Program-made: the position numbers and the translations under genes
Notes under the pieces: model-generated
Told to the model about the DNA's origin: nothing
The model's database searches: none
Seen by the model: only the letters and a program-made list of their open reading frames with translations
In this document: positions 43,616 through 50,656 of the stretch, in pieces
Position numbering within the stretch: position 1 is the first letter of the stretch
Layout: each line of letters opens with the position of its first letter
NCBI GenBank assembly: GCA_902535975.1
Contig: CACAVP010000005.1
Span: 1 to 59,118, forward strand
Source: an uncultured Gammaproteobacteria bacterium
GTDB taxonomy: Bacteria > Pseudomonadota > Gammaproteobacteria > GCA-002705445 > GCA-002716945
Direction of reading: 5' to 3'
DNA: 59,118 bases

Positions 43616-44247
43616 ATAGTATGTCCTGCGTAACTAGGCAATGCATCTTTATAATCAAATCCTTGTTTCTTTTCACAGTATTGTGTGTAGTAATCTATTA
43701 ATAACTCTGAGCCTATGTATTTCTCAATTGATTCGTATTTATTGTCGTTGAAAGATTCAATATCTTTTGAGTTTGTTGCTAACATATAATCAGATTGAAC
43801 TTTTATGTCAGAGAATGTAATTGTTTTAATAGATTCTTGAGCAAGACAATCTTTATTATTAACTAAAAAAAGACCATGGAAAATTTGATCGCCAAAAGCT
43901 TTTTTTGCGATTTGAATTTTTTGAGCATTATGTTTTTTATACAAATAATATGCATCAAGGTTGAGTGCATTTATACCGTATACTGGACAATCATTGCTAA
44001 ATCCTATTGCTTGAACGATTGCAGACGAAACTCTTATACCTGTAAAACTCCCTGGTCCATTATTATAAACTAAAGTGTTTATTTGATTTGGACTAAGACT
44101 GCATTTTGAAACGATATTATCAATCTCAACCAAGATACTTTCACTGGATACATTATCAGATGTATCTTGAAAAGAAGTAATATCATTTTCTTTGGAAATA
44201 CTTAATGAATAGTTATTTCCAGATGTATCTATTGAGAGTATGTTCAT
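43612..44247 (-). CDS. tsaB: tRNA t6A biosynthesis protein TsaB
   Basis: Partner of TsaD in making threonylcarbamoyl-adenosine 37 of tRNA. 211 residues with the ASKHA start NILSIDTSGNNYSLSI, the conserved VYNNGPGSFTGIRVSSAIVQAIGFS and a divergent C-terminal domain. It is monocistronic here, with 34 bases to tRNA-Arg and a four-base overlap with psd. Confidence 0.92.
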   Translation of the reverse strand: MNILSIDTSGNNYSLSISKENDITSFQDTSDNVSSESILVEIDNIVSKCSLSPNQINTLVYNNGPGSFTGIRVSSAIVQAIGFSNDCPVYGINALNLDAYYLYKKHNAQKIQIAKKAFGDQIFHGLFLVNNKDCLAQESIKTITFSDIKVQSDYMLATNSKDIESFNDNKYESIEKYIGSELLIDYYTQYCEKKQGFDYKDALPSYAGHTI

Positions 44248-44281
44248 AACTCTTACTATACTATAGAATAAGTAAAATTAT

Positions 44282-44354
44282 CTCCCCGTAGTTAAACTGG
44301 ATATAACAAGACCCTCCTAAGGTTTAGTTCCTGGTTCGAGTCCGGGCGGGGAGG
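44282..44354 (+). tRNA. tRNA-Arg (anticodon CCT), integration site
   Basis: A 73-nt tRNA. Acceptor arms are ctccccg (44282-44288) and cggggag (44347-44353), discriminator G. The D-stem is gtta/taac, the anticodon stem agacc/ggttt holds the loop ctCCTaa, and the T-arm is cctggttcgagtccggg. CCA is not encoded. A -10-like TATACT lies at 44257-44262. The last 12 bases recur at 48723, marking it as the attachment site of the adjacent element; the tRNA remains intact. Confidence 0.93.
44343..44354 (+). repeat. Left attachment repeat (attL core) in tRNA-Arg 3' end
   Basis: The 12 bases cgggcggggagg span the last T-stem bases, the 3' acceptor strand and the discriminator of tRNA-Arg(CCT). An identical copy is at 48723-48734. 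Tyrosine integrases of the P4 type commonly recombine in this part of tRNA genes, which explains why the tRNA is preserved. Confidence 0.85.
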
Positions 44355-44411
44355 CAAGAACTTTCTTTAACATCAATGAAATAAACAAATGTTGTTTTTT
44401 GTTTGTTACTG

Positions 44412-44431
44412 CACCCCCAACTGCACCCCCA
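44412..44431. repeat. C-rich tandem motif, left copy (candidate integrase arm site)
   Basis: Two direct copies of CACCCCCA separated by ACTG, 57 bases inside the left attachment repeat. A near-identical unit (18 of 20 bases, spacer GCTA) lies at 48584-48603 near the other end, and one related half-copy in inverted orientation at 46426-46434. Short C-rich tandem repeats near both ends are what arm-type sites for the N-terminal domain of lambda/P4-type integrases look like. They stand out sharply in AT-rich DNA. Confidence 0.65.
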
Positions 44432-44537
44432 GAGGAGCTTAAAATAGCTCAAATATAGAGTAAAAATAAATAATATTTGTAAAGAAAAGTGTGCGAATTT
44501 GTTAATGTTATTTTTAAATTTATATAGAATTATAGAT

Positions 44538-44729
44538 ATGATTAATCATAAATCTAAACTCGTTTGTCCACACTGCAGTCATGAAAAAACTATCACGATG
44601 CCCTCGACTTTTTGTCAATATTTTTTAGAATGTACAAATTGCAAAACAGTTATAAAAGCTAAAGCTGGTGATTGTTGCGTGTTTTGCTCTTATGGAGATA
44701 TCAAATGTCCTCCAATTCAAAAAAACTAA
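44538..44729 (+). CDS. GDCCVxC-type small zinc-ribbon protein
   Basis: 63 residues with CPHCSHEK near the start, a second pair CTNC, and the defining AGDCCVFCSYGDIKCPP block, so about eight cysteines for one or two metal sites. This small family is found in many proteobacteria and its function is not established. The start is placed at the internal ATG at 44538, which gives the usual family length; a longer frame begins at 44499. It is the only rightward gene of the element and may be cargo. Confidence 0.75.
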   Translation: MINHKSKLVCPHCSHEKTITMPSTFCQYFLECTNCKTVIKAKAGDCCVFCSYGDIKCPPIQKN

Positions 44730-44861
44730 GCAGAGTGAGTGTGTGGCTATAGGTCTTTTTGTAAAGTGATAGGACAACAATTAGAACAAGAATAAAGTCT
44801 ATGGTTTGTCATTGTCTAATAACTTGTTTGTACCAGTAAAGTAAAAGACAGTATCTTTATT

Positions 44862-45380
44862 TTACATACTCTTTGCTTTCTTAACTGTCTCAACTATTGC
44901 TGTTATGTCATCTGAGTTCTCAGCAATTACTTTTTGTTCTTCTTCTGGGAGTTCTTCAATAGCAGTTCTGAGTAGTTCAAATGATTCAAGGAAGTAATCT
45001 GCTTTCTCGTAGTCTTCTGGTTGTTTTTTACTCAGGAAATCAAAGTCATTTGACTGTGCTTGTTCCCTATCCCAATCTCTTATTGATTGTGGAGTATATC
45101 CAGCTAACTTAAGCATATAACAACATACATGAAACTTAACCATGTCTGACTTAGAGTTCTGCATTAAGTCTTCCAATACATTTAGTGCTAGTGGTATTCC
45201 TGAATGTAGATTCTCATATGCTGAAGTTTGTATTGCTTTCTTTAGTTTCTTCTTGAGGTAATAACCCATTTGTCTTGAGTTATTAATATATCCAACAACT
45301 TCTGCTGACTTAGTTGCATTACCTGTCTGTGCATAGTGATGAATAAATAATTGTTCTTTTTGTGTATCTGCTAGTTTCAA
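44862..45380 (-). CDS. Terminase small-subunit-like DNA-binding protein
   Basis: 172 residues. The N-terminus LADTQKEQLFIHHYAQTGNATKSAEVVGY has the helix-turn-helix pattern of phage terminase small subunits (compare KQ..F...Y...GNATQAAI.AGY). It is followed by ALNVLEDLMQNSKSDMVKFHVCCYMLKLAGYTP, the usual second helical block of that family. There is no large subunit. In SaPI-type satellites a private TerS diverts helper-phage packaging to satellite DNA; that role is inferred here. It overlaps the upstream gene by four bases. Confidence 0.62.
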   Translation of the reverse strand: MKLADTQKEQLFIHHYAQTGNATKSAEVVGYINNSRQMGYYLKKKLKKAIQTSAYENLHSGIPLALNVLEDLMQNSKSDMVKFHVCCYMLKLAGYTPQSIRDWDREQAQSNDFDFLSKKQPEDYEKADYFLESFELLRTAIEELPEEEQKVIAENSDDITAIVETVKKAKSM

Positions 45381-46036
45381 TGTTTAAACTCCTCTTCTGC
45401 TTTCTTATGGTTTGCTATGTATTCCATGACATCAACTTTCTTCCCGTTAATGTTCATTGTGTGTATATCATCATCACTCCCCTTACCTTGAGGGTGGGGA
45501 GATGATGTATTAGTTAATATATTATTATTATTATTATCTTTATCTACTAAGCCAGAGTTTAATTTAGTATCTTCTAGTCTAGTCTGTTCTAGAATGTTTC
45601 CAGAGATACGCTCTGCTATTTCTTTCATTTCATCTGCTGACAGTCTAGGTTTACCAAATATTTCTTTTGTCTTCTTCCTGTTTGTTTCATCTTGCATATC
45701 AGCTACCTGAGGAAAGATTATTGTCATACTGTATTCTGATTTCTTAAACACACATAGACCTAACCTTGCACACTCAGATAATAGTTCCCAAAATTTTTTA
45801 TCCTCATCATCTTTAACCATACAAGTACTTTTCCAATCTGCAATTGTCATGTCATAACCAAACGGAACTTGGTCATGGTCAAATCCTGACCTGACCCAAT
45901 CTCCCATTTGGAATTCATTACCAATCTTGAGAATTAGATTAGCAAGAACTTTGAAACCAAAGCCCTCATCTTTTCTTATTGCTTGTCGTATGATAGGTTG
46001 TTCAAACCAATTGCAAGGGAGTTGGAGATACTTCAT
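45377..46036 (-). CDS. Possible phage-type replication protein
   Basis: 219 residues starting MKYLQLPCNWFEQPIIRQAIRKDEGFGFKVLANLIL, reminiscent of the N-terminal domain of phage replisome-organiser proteins (a 'low-residue start, then G-x-G-F..L..LIL.I' helix). An acidic and Asn-rich linker (poly-Asn from an attatt microsatellite near 45520) follows, then a short C-terminal tail. I place the start at 46036, just after the AlpA-like gene, with a GGAG ribosome site; the longer frame overlaps that gene. The replication role is tentative. Confidence 0.4.
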   Translation of the reverse strand: MKYLQLPCNWFEQPIIRQAIRKDEGFGFKVLANLILKIGNEFQMGDWVRSGFDHDQVPFGYDMTIADWKSTCMVKDDEDKKFWELLSECARLGLCVFKKSEYSMTIIFPQVADMQDETNRKKTKEIFGKPRLSADEMKEIAERISGNILEQTRLEDTKLNSGLVDKDNNNNNILTNTSSPHPQGKGSDDDIHTMNINGKKVDVMEYIANHKKAEEEFKH

Positions 46037-46037
46037 T

Positions 46038-46256
46038 TTAGTTCTCCTCTCTCTTGTCTGATTGCTCTGTATTATCTTCAACCCATTTATCAATGGTGTC
46101 CGCTTTCCAGACTGATACTCCATTAATTTTATTTGGTTTCGGGAACTCATTATTTCTAATCCATAACCATATTGTTGATTTGCTCAATGAGAGTTTGTCA
46201 GTTAAGTGTTTCATTCTCAATAATGATTTGCCATGTGTGTTTGTAACAACTTCCAT
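46038..46256 (-). CDS. alpA: AlpA-family excisionase/regulator
   Basis: 72-residue MerR-like winged helix: LLRMKHLTDKLSLSKSTIWLWIRNNEFPKPNKINGVSVWKADTIDKWVEDN is the standard AlpA domain (predicted DNA-binding Tyr/Trp helix, then wing). AlpA proteins activate integrase genes or direct excision in P4-like elements and gram-negative PICIs. The ATG at 46256 has a strong AGGAG eight bases upstream; a TTG-started longer frame includes that site and is rejected. The 37-bp repeat lies 55 bases upstream. Confidence 0.85.
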   Translation of the reverse strand: MEVVTNTHGKSLLRMKHLTDKLSLSKSTIWLWIRNNEFPKPNKINGVSVWKADTIDKWVEDNTEQSDKREEN

Positions 46257-46311
46257 TAATAGTCTCCTATACAAGTTTATTGAGATGATTATGTAACTAT
46301 AGTGTTAAGTA

Positions 46312-46348
46312 ATCTTTAGAATTAAATCAGTAGCAATTAATTCATGAA
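46312..46348. repeat. 37-bp spaced repeat, copy 1 (upstream of the AlpA-like gene)
   Basis: Structure: a 16-base block beginning atctttagaattaaat, a 7-base variable spacer (cagtagc), then a 14-base block aattaattcatgaa. Copy 2 at 48652-48688 has both blocks identical and a different spacer. Inside is the inverted repeat GAATTAA-N11-TTAATTC. Each copy precedes a leftward gene with a near-identical leader (ataggagac before the ATG). A shared operator or promoter is the likely reading. Confidence 0.75.
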
Positions 46349-46425
46349 CAATGTTATTCAAAACTTATTTTCCCGTATAGTGTGTGGACAAGACCATATA
46401 CATACTCATTGCTACGGAAAGGGGG

Positions 46426-46434
46426 TTGGGGGTG
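46426..46434. repeat. Inverted half-copy of the C-rich motif
   Basis: The bases ttgggggtg are the reverse complement of CACCCCCAA, the half-unit of the terminal C-rich motif, within the G-rich tract gggggttgggggtg (46421-46434). It lies five bases beyond the stop of the 209-residue gene, in the 182-base gap upstream of the AlpA-like gene. It could be an additional integrase or regulator site. Confidence 0.35.
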
Positions 46435-46438
46435 TTTG

Positions 46439-47068
46439 CTATGCTCGTTTAACTTTGGTCTTTCTGGTTTTCTTGAAGTTTTCTTGTGATAGTTTCCATG
46501 CTTTATCTTTTGTCTTGATGAAGTATTCTTCAAGTAGCTTAATCTTTCTAGTGGTTGGTTTCTTAGTACTTAACAGTCCATTCTTTCTGAAATATCCTGT
46601 GTAATCTATCTCTGCATTTGCAAAGGAATCCCCATATTTATCAAGCATTTTATAGACTGCGGTAGGTGTCTTGTTGTTCTTCTTAGCAAAGTGTTCAACA
46701 TGAAGATTCTTAGTTGTTAGTTCATGTTTCTTTGAATATTCTTTATCACAGATTTGGTCATACAACTTTCCACATAGCTGAAACATCTTTACTGATTGTT
46801 CACTTGCTCCTCTAGGTTTAGGTACATTGTTCTTTAACCAACCATTCTCAAATGCCTCTGCAATAATCTTCTGGAGTTCTTCTGGAATAGGTATTCCATA
46901 TTTAGTTAGGTCTTTGAATATCTGTATCATCATACCCAAAGCATTTTTTGTTTTGTATTTTGAGTACTCTGAGATGTTTCTATGGGCTACTGCAAGAACA
47001 CTCTTCTTATCAACCTTGCTCTTCTTTTCTGACAAAACAATTGTCCTCAACTCTGTTTCTTTGGTCAT
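46439..47068 (-). CDS. Uncharacterised element protein, 209 residues
   Basis: Basic, helical, soluble protein that I do not recognise. The middle and C-terminal parts are lysine-rich (for example KKNNKTPTAVYKMLDKYG and KKTRKTKVKRA at the end), with a HVEHFAKKNNKTPTAVYKML stretch that could be a helix-turn-helix. Its start overlaps the integrase stop by 59 bases and no clear ribosome site is seen, so it is probably expressed from the integrase transcript. A role in DNA binding or helper interference is a guess. Confidence 0.6.
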   Translation of the reverse strand: MTKETELRTIVLSEKKSKVDKKSVLAVAHRNISEYSKYKTKNALGMMIQIFKDLTKYGIPIPEELQKIIAEAFENGWLKNNVPKPRGASEQSVKMFQLCGKLYDQICDKEYSKKHELTTKNLHVEHFAKKNNKTPTAVYKMLDKYGDSFANAEIDYTGYFRKNGLLSTKKPTTRKIKLLEEYFIKTKDKAWKLSQENFKKTRKTKVKRA

Positions 47069-48272
47069 CTAACCAATCAGACCATTGATTCATCATATCA
47101 ATTCGTTCATTAAGGAACAATGTTCTATTATATGCTCTACCATTCTTATCAAATACTTTATGACCCATTTGTTGCCAAATAATATCTGTTCTCCAACCTA
47201 ATTCTGAGACTTCATCAAGGTATGTTCTAGCACTTGCTCTAAAGCCATGTATAGATTGGACTTTCACATCAACACCACTTCTTAAAACTCCATCTTTGAG
47301 ATGTTGTTTATTTATATATCCTGTCTGTGTGTTTGCTGGGAAACAATAATCAAAGTCTCCTGTCTCTTTGTATAACTCTCTCAAGAATCCCATTACTTGA
47401 GGAGATAATGGAACTAGTCTTTGTGTCTTTCTTGTGAATCCATTAGTTATCTTAGTCATCTCATAAGTCCATGTAGCATTTGTGAAATCAATATCTTTCC
47501 ATGCCATTCTTCTTAGCTCACTAGGTCTAGCAAATACATGAGGTAATAACTTGATAGCAGTTGATATAACTATGTTCTCATTGTTGTTGTAGAGGTTTGA
47601 TATTACCAATCCAAATTCATCAATTCTGTTTAGTTCTGTGATAGCTGGGAATGATTCAATTGCTTTTGTTCTCTCTAGTGGGTCAAGCTCCCTAGCTTTG
47701 TTGTTTTCAATAAACTCTCTTTGTACTGCAAACTTGTAGATGTTAATAAAGTCTTGTCTCATTCTCCTTGCGGTCTCGTAATAGCCATACTCAAACTGAA
47801 TCAGTTCCAGACATTCTGACAAGTGAGAGGCTTTTATTTCTTTGATAGGTAGTTCTTTAAACATTGGGAATACATAGTTATTTAATCTTCCAAGTAAATC
47901 CCTAGCCTTTATTCTGTTTTGTTTTGTCTTAACTTCTGTGTATGCCAATGCAATATCTTTGAATGATTTGTAATCTTCATCTATGAATCTTTGTTTCTCT
48001 AGTTTCTTCTCTTTGGAGACATCAATCCCTTTGCTAGTTTTCTTATACTCTTCATGACAAAGCTCCCTAGCCTCTTTGACTGTCACATCTGGATATCTTC
48101 CTAGATTTAAACTTTTCTCTTTACCAGCAATACGATATTTCATATACCAAGATTTCTTGCCTGTGGGCTGAATAACAAGATGTAAGCCTTTCCCTAAGTC
48201 ATCAAAGATTTTATACCTCAATGACTTAGCTTTAAGGCTCTTAACTTTATACTCTGTTAAGGTAATTGCCAT
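47010..48272 (-). CDS. int: P4-type tyrosine integrase
   Basis: 420 residues. The N-terminal arm-binding domain (about 1-90, LTEYKVKSLKAKSLRYKIFDD...SLNLGRYPDVTVKEAR) is of the DUF4102 type. A core-binding domain follows, then the catalytic domain with Arg in HVFARPSELRRMAW, the HGFRASARTYL box (His-x-x-Arg), QQMGHKV and the nucleophile Tyr in GRAYNRTLFLNER. All catalytic residues are present. It is transcribed toward the tRNA from the distal end, 26 bases overlapping the 105-residue gene. Confidence 0.95.
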   Translation of the reverse strand: MAITLTEYKVKSLKAKSLRYKIFDDLGKGLHLVIQPTGKKSWYMKYRIAGKEKSLNLGRYPDVTVKEARELCHEEYKKTSKGIDVSKEKKLEKQRFIDEDYKSFKDIALAYTEVKTKQNRIKARDLLGRLNNYVFPMFKELPIKEIKASHLSECLELIQFEYGYYETARRMRQDFINIYKFAVQREFIENNKARELDPLERTKAIESFPAITELNRIDEFGLVISNLYNNNENIVISTAIKLLPHVFARPSELRRMAWKDIDFTNATWTYEMTKITNGFTRKTQRLVPLSPQVMGFLRELYKETGDFDYCFPANTQTGYINKQHLKDGVLRSGVDVKVQSIHGFRASARTYLDEVSELGWRTDIIWQQMGHKVFDKNGRAYNRTLFLNERIDMMNQWSDWLDDQRNRVEDNCFVRKEEQG

Positions 48273-48564
48273 TTCTTTGATATAGCGGTTTCTCGCCCCT
48301 CAAGTCTCTCAAGAATTGTTGCGACTTTCTGAATTCAAATAAGAGAACTGCGAATCTCATCATCAAATGACATTCTCCATGTTTCTCATACTCTCCTTTG
48401 CGAATAGAATCCGCACCATATCCCATAATATTCTCAATACCATCTGCATACACTTCGATTAGTGAATCAATGAGTTTGAGTTCTCTTTGGGACATATGTT
48501 GGTTGAACATGACATCACATTCCTCTCCAAGAATGGTGTTGTCAAAACTGAACTCTTTGTCCAT
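48247..48564 (-). CDS. Uncharacterised element protein, 105 residues
   Basis: Unrecognised acidic helical protein, first in the integrase transcript and overlapping int by 26 bases. The ATG has an AGGAG ribosome site seven bases upstream within the leader ataggagac, nearly the same as that of the AlpA-like gene. His and Cys are frequent in the middle (EKHGECHLMMRF). It could regulate integration or be an excision cofactor; nothing in the sequence decides this. Confidence 0.6.
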   Translation of the reverse strand: MDKEFSFDNTILGEECDVMFNQHMSQRELKLIDSLIEVYADGIENIMGYGADSIRKGEYEKHGECHLMMRFAVLLFEFRKSQQFLRDLRGEKPLYQRNGNYLNRV

Positions 48565-48583
48565 AATTGTCTCCTATGTTTCA

Positions 48584-48603
48584 CACCCCCAGCTACACCC
48601 CCA
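48584..48603. repeat. C-rich tandem motif, right copy (candidate integrase arm site)
   Basis: Two direct copies of CACCCCCA separated by GCTA, matching the left copy at 44412-44431 in 18 of 20 bases and in the same orientation. It lies 119 bases inside the right attachment repeat and in the leader of the 105-residue/int transcript, between the 37-bp repeat and the start codon. Integrase binding here could also repress its own operon. Confidence 0.65.
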
Positions 48604-48651
48604 TAGTGTAGTTGTTGGGGTAAAATCATATTGACCTACATAGAACAAAAT

Positions 48652-48688
48652 ATCTTTAGAATTAAATACCTTATAATTAATTCATGAA
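48652..48688. repeat. 37-bp spaced repeat, copy 2 (upstream of the integrase operon)
   Basis: Same 16-base and 14-base blocks as copy 1 (46312-46348) with spacer accttat in place of cagtagc. The inverted repeat GAATTAA-N11-TTAATTC is preserved although the 7-base centre has diverged completely, which suggests selection on the arms. It is 87 bases upstream of the 105-residue gene start and just inside the right attachment repeat. Confidence 0.75.
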
Positions 48689-48722
48689 GTATATCGGTCT
48701 ATATAATTATGATAGTTCTTTA

Positions 48723-48734
48723 CGGGCGGGGAGG
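48723..48734 (+). repeat. Right attachment repeat (attR core)
   Basis: Exact copy of the last 12 bases of tRNA-Arg(CCT), cgggcggggagg, with no further tRNA-like sequence around it. The photolyase stop codon follows eight bases later, so the uninterrupted chromosome would have tRNA-Arg almost touching the end of phr. Confidence 0.85.
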
Positions 48735-48742
48735 TTCAGAGA

Positions 48743-50185
48743 TTATTTATTACTGGCATGCTTGTTAACTACATCGATTGAAAGAACTCTGGCATGTTTA
48801 CTTTTTCTTATTTTCCAAATTTTATCTCTTGCGTGTTTTGTCTCTATATCATTATCTATAATAGGACTTGGATAATTATTGCCTAACTTAATACCAAGAT
48901 CTAATTCATCTACTGGAGACAAACGCCATGGCTCATGAATCAACAAATCTGGGACATCAGTTAATTCAGGAACCCATTTTCTTATAAACTCACCCTGTGG
49001 ATCCTGATCATAGGACTGTTTGATAGGGTTGTAAATCCTAATAGTATTGATACCCGTTGTGCCAGATTGCATCTGGAACTGTGAATAGTGAATGCCTGGC
49101 TCATAATCAGTAAAATATTTTGATAAATGTTTACTTGTTACTCTCCAATCTAGCCAGAGCTGATATGAAGCAAATGAGACAAGCATCGCTCTCATTCTAA
49201 AGTTCAACCACCCTGTTTTTGTAACAAAACGCATACATGCATCTACAAAAGGAAAACCTGTTAAACCATTCTTCCATGCCTCTAACTTCTTCTCATCAGC
49301 ATCAGCTCTCATTCCGTCATAAGCCCTATTCATATTTTCATATTCGATTGTTGGTTCATCATAAAATTTTTGGATGAAGTGACAATGCCAAGCGAGTCTT
49401 TTTTTAAATGATGACAACGATTTTTTATCAATATCAGAATCATTATATTTCGTATTCAATTGTGAGACGATATCTCGAATAGAGATTGTGCCAAAAGTAA
49501 TATGAGGACTTAATCTTGAACATGAGTTTTCGGATGATAGTGGTGACGACATTAGAAATTGATAATCTTTATGACGTGACACTAGGAAACTATGTAAAAG
49601 TTTTTGTGCTTCTTTACTCCCGCCATGTTGTCTGTATAAATAATTGTCTTCTTTAAAAGAAGTAAGATTATCTAATTTATGGCAATTATCATTTATGAAT
49701 TCACAAGCTGAGTTTGTTGTCATTTTTATTTTCTTTGATGTAAAAGAACGCCAATCTTTGGCCCATGTTTGTCTATTTCGATGTTTGAGCTGTATTCCAA
49801 ATTGATTACACTGGATCCATTTGACACCTTTTGATGAAAATAGACTAAGACATGAATCGTCAATTTCTTGAGATGATTTTTCTTTAAATATTCTATTAGA
49901 AAAAACATTCTTAACCTGATATCTGCTGAGTAAATCTCTAAAGACATCCAAAGTATCAGAGTGATAGATATTTAAAGTTGCACCATATTTTTCTTTGAGC
50001 TCATCAGACAGATCATCAAGTGATTCTTCAATAAACTTTAAATGGAAAGATGAGACTGTATCTCGCTTTGTAAGCTTTCTATCATATATATAGACTAATA
50101 AAACTGAGTCATTATCTATTGCTTGTGAGAAAGCTTCATTGTCATGTAATCTTAAATCATTTCTAAACCATAATATGTTTGTCAT
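48743..50185 (-). CDS. phr: Deoxyribodipyrimidine photolyase (class I)
   Basis: 480-residue light-driven DNA repair flavoprotein. The N-terminal antenna domain starts [17 protein letters not shown]; the FAD domain contains [48 protein letters not shown], and [43 protein letters not shown], with the Asn and Trp residues expected for CPD photolyase. It is preceded by two small membrane-protein genes one and 22 bases away and ends next to the mobile element. Confidence 0.93.
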   Translation of the reverse strand: MTNILWFRNDLRLHDNEAFSQAIDNDSVLLVYIYDRKLTKRDTVSSFHLKFIEESLDDLSDELKEKYGATLNIYHSDTLDVFRDLLSRYQVKNVFSNRIFKEKSSQEIDDSCLSLFSSKGVKWIQCNQFGIQLKHRNRQTWAKDWRSFTSKKIKMTTNSACEFINDNCHKLDNLTSFKEDNYLYRQHGGSKEAQKLLHSFLVSRHKDYQFLMSSPLSSENSCSRLSPHITFGTISIRDIVSQLNTKYNDSDIDKKSLSSFKKRLAWHCHFIQKFYDEPTIEYENMNRAYDGMRADADEKKLEAWKNGLTGFPFVDACMRFVTKTGWLNFRMRAMLVSFASYQLWLDWRVTSKHLSKYFTDYEPGIHYSQFQMQSGTTGINTIRIYNPIKQSYDQDPQGEFIRKWVPELTDVPDLLIHEPWRLSPVDELDLGIKLGNNYPSPIIDNDIETKHARDKIWKIRKSKHARVLSIDVVNKHASNK

Positions 50186-50186
50186 G

Positions 50187-50363
50187 TTAGCGAGTCACCA
50201 TGAACGCGAAGATAAGAATTCCAACAATAAGTGTTGAGGATACAAAATACTTAATTGCCCAATTCATCTGTTTAGATGTATTTTGATCAGATGTGGATGT
50301 TATGAGCTTGATGGCATAGAAAAAAACTAAAATAAATATCAATATAAGTATAACGTTAAACAT
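50187..50363 (-). CDS. Two-span small membrane protein upstream of phr
   Basis: 58 residues, starting [20 protein letters not shown] and ending IFAFMVTR. Two hydrophobic helices (about 3-21 and 41-56) flank a polar loop with [11 protein letters not shown]. Its TAA stop is one base from the phr ATG, so translational coupling with the photolyase is likely. I recognise no family; it could anchor or regulate the photolyase or be unrelated. Confidence 0.6.
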   Translation of the reverse strand: MFNVILILIFILVFFYAIKLITSTSDQNTSKQMNWAIKYFVSSTLIVGILIFAFMVTR

Positions 50364-50384
50364 TATGTGTATCCTTTTTTATCT

Positions 50385-50552
50385 TCAATGACATAATCCT
50401 GTCAAAATTAATTCCATACTGCTTCCCAACGCTAAAAACAAGATAAGTGCTAAGTACTCCATTTTTAAACCCTTAAAGTGATAGTAGTATGCTCCGTAAT
50501 ATATAACAAAACAGTTAAGTATGATTAGCGAGTTTAAACATCCAATTGTCAT
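50385..50552 (-). CDS. Two-span small membrane protein, first of the phr cluster
   Basis: 55 residues starting MTIGCLNSLIILNCFVIYYG, with hydrophobic helices at about 5-20 and 31-50 and a Tyr-rich centre. The longer open frame from 50570 adds a hydrophilic extension with no support. It ends 21 bases before the next small membrane gene, giving the order 55 aa - 58 aa - phr. No family recognised. Confidence 0.45.
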   Translation of the reverse strand: MTIGCLNSLIILNCFVIYYGAYYYHFKGLKMEYLALILFLALGSSMELILTGLCH

Positions 50553-50656
50553 CCTAGAAAATAATAACATTTACGATAAAATAATTAACATCGTATTAAT
50601 AAAGGTTTCTTAACAGACAAGGATACAGTAAACATTAAATGCTATATTATAAAGTA

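Larger units (their letters stand above)
44343..48734. mobile_element. tRNA-Arg-integrated phage-satellite-like element, about 4.4 kb
   Basis: Bounded by the 12-bp direct repeat cgggcggggagg: the 3' end of tRNA-Arg(CCT) on the left and an isolated copy on the right. Contents left to right: a GDCCVxC zinc protein (+), then leftward terminase-small-subunit-like, replication-like, AlpA-like, unknown 209-aa, tyrosine integrase and unknown 105-aa genes. There are no capsid, tail, conjugation, restriction or toxin genes. Integrase, AlpA, replication-like and TerS-like genes together are characteristic of satellites that use helper-phage particles. The paired internal repeats are listed separately. 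The host order before insertion was tRNA-Arg facing phr. Confidence 0.85.

Noticed and set aside
44282-44354. tRNA-Arg disrupted by the insertion
   Set aside because: All stems pair and the 3' end is regenerated by the 12-bp repeat, so the tRNA appears functional.
45516-45540. attatt microsatellite as a regulatory repeat
   Set aside because: It lies within the coding frame of the replication-like protein, where it encodes an Asn run, and shows no second copy.
46344-46604. 86-codon rightward open frame within the element
   Set aside because: Mostly antisense to the 209-residue protein; no start signal, and its beginning overlaps the 37-bp repeat.
44862-48564. A restriction, toxin-antitoxin or other known antiphage system in the element
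   Set aside because: None of the encoded proteins shows the motifs of nucleases, kinases, helicases or toxin/antitoxin pairs that I can recognise.
46312-48688. CRISPR array
   Set aside because: Only two repeat units 2.3 kb apart with genes between them, and no cas genes; the pattern fits an operator, not an array.
48684-48875. 63-codon rightward open frame across the right attachment repeat
   Set aside because: It reads through attR into the antisense of phr and would exist only because of the insertion; no supporting signals.
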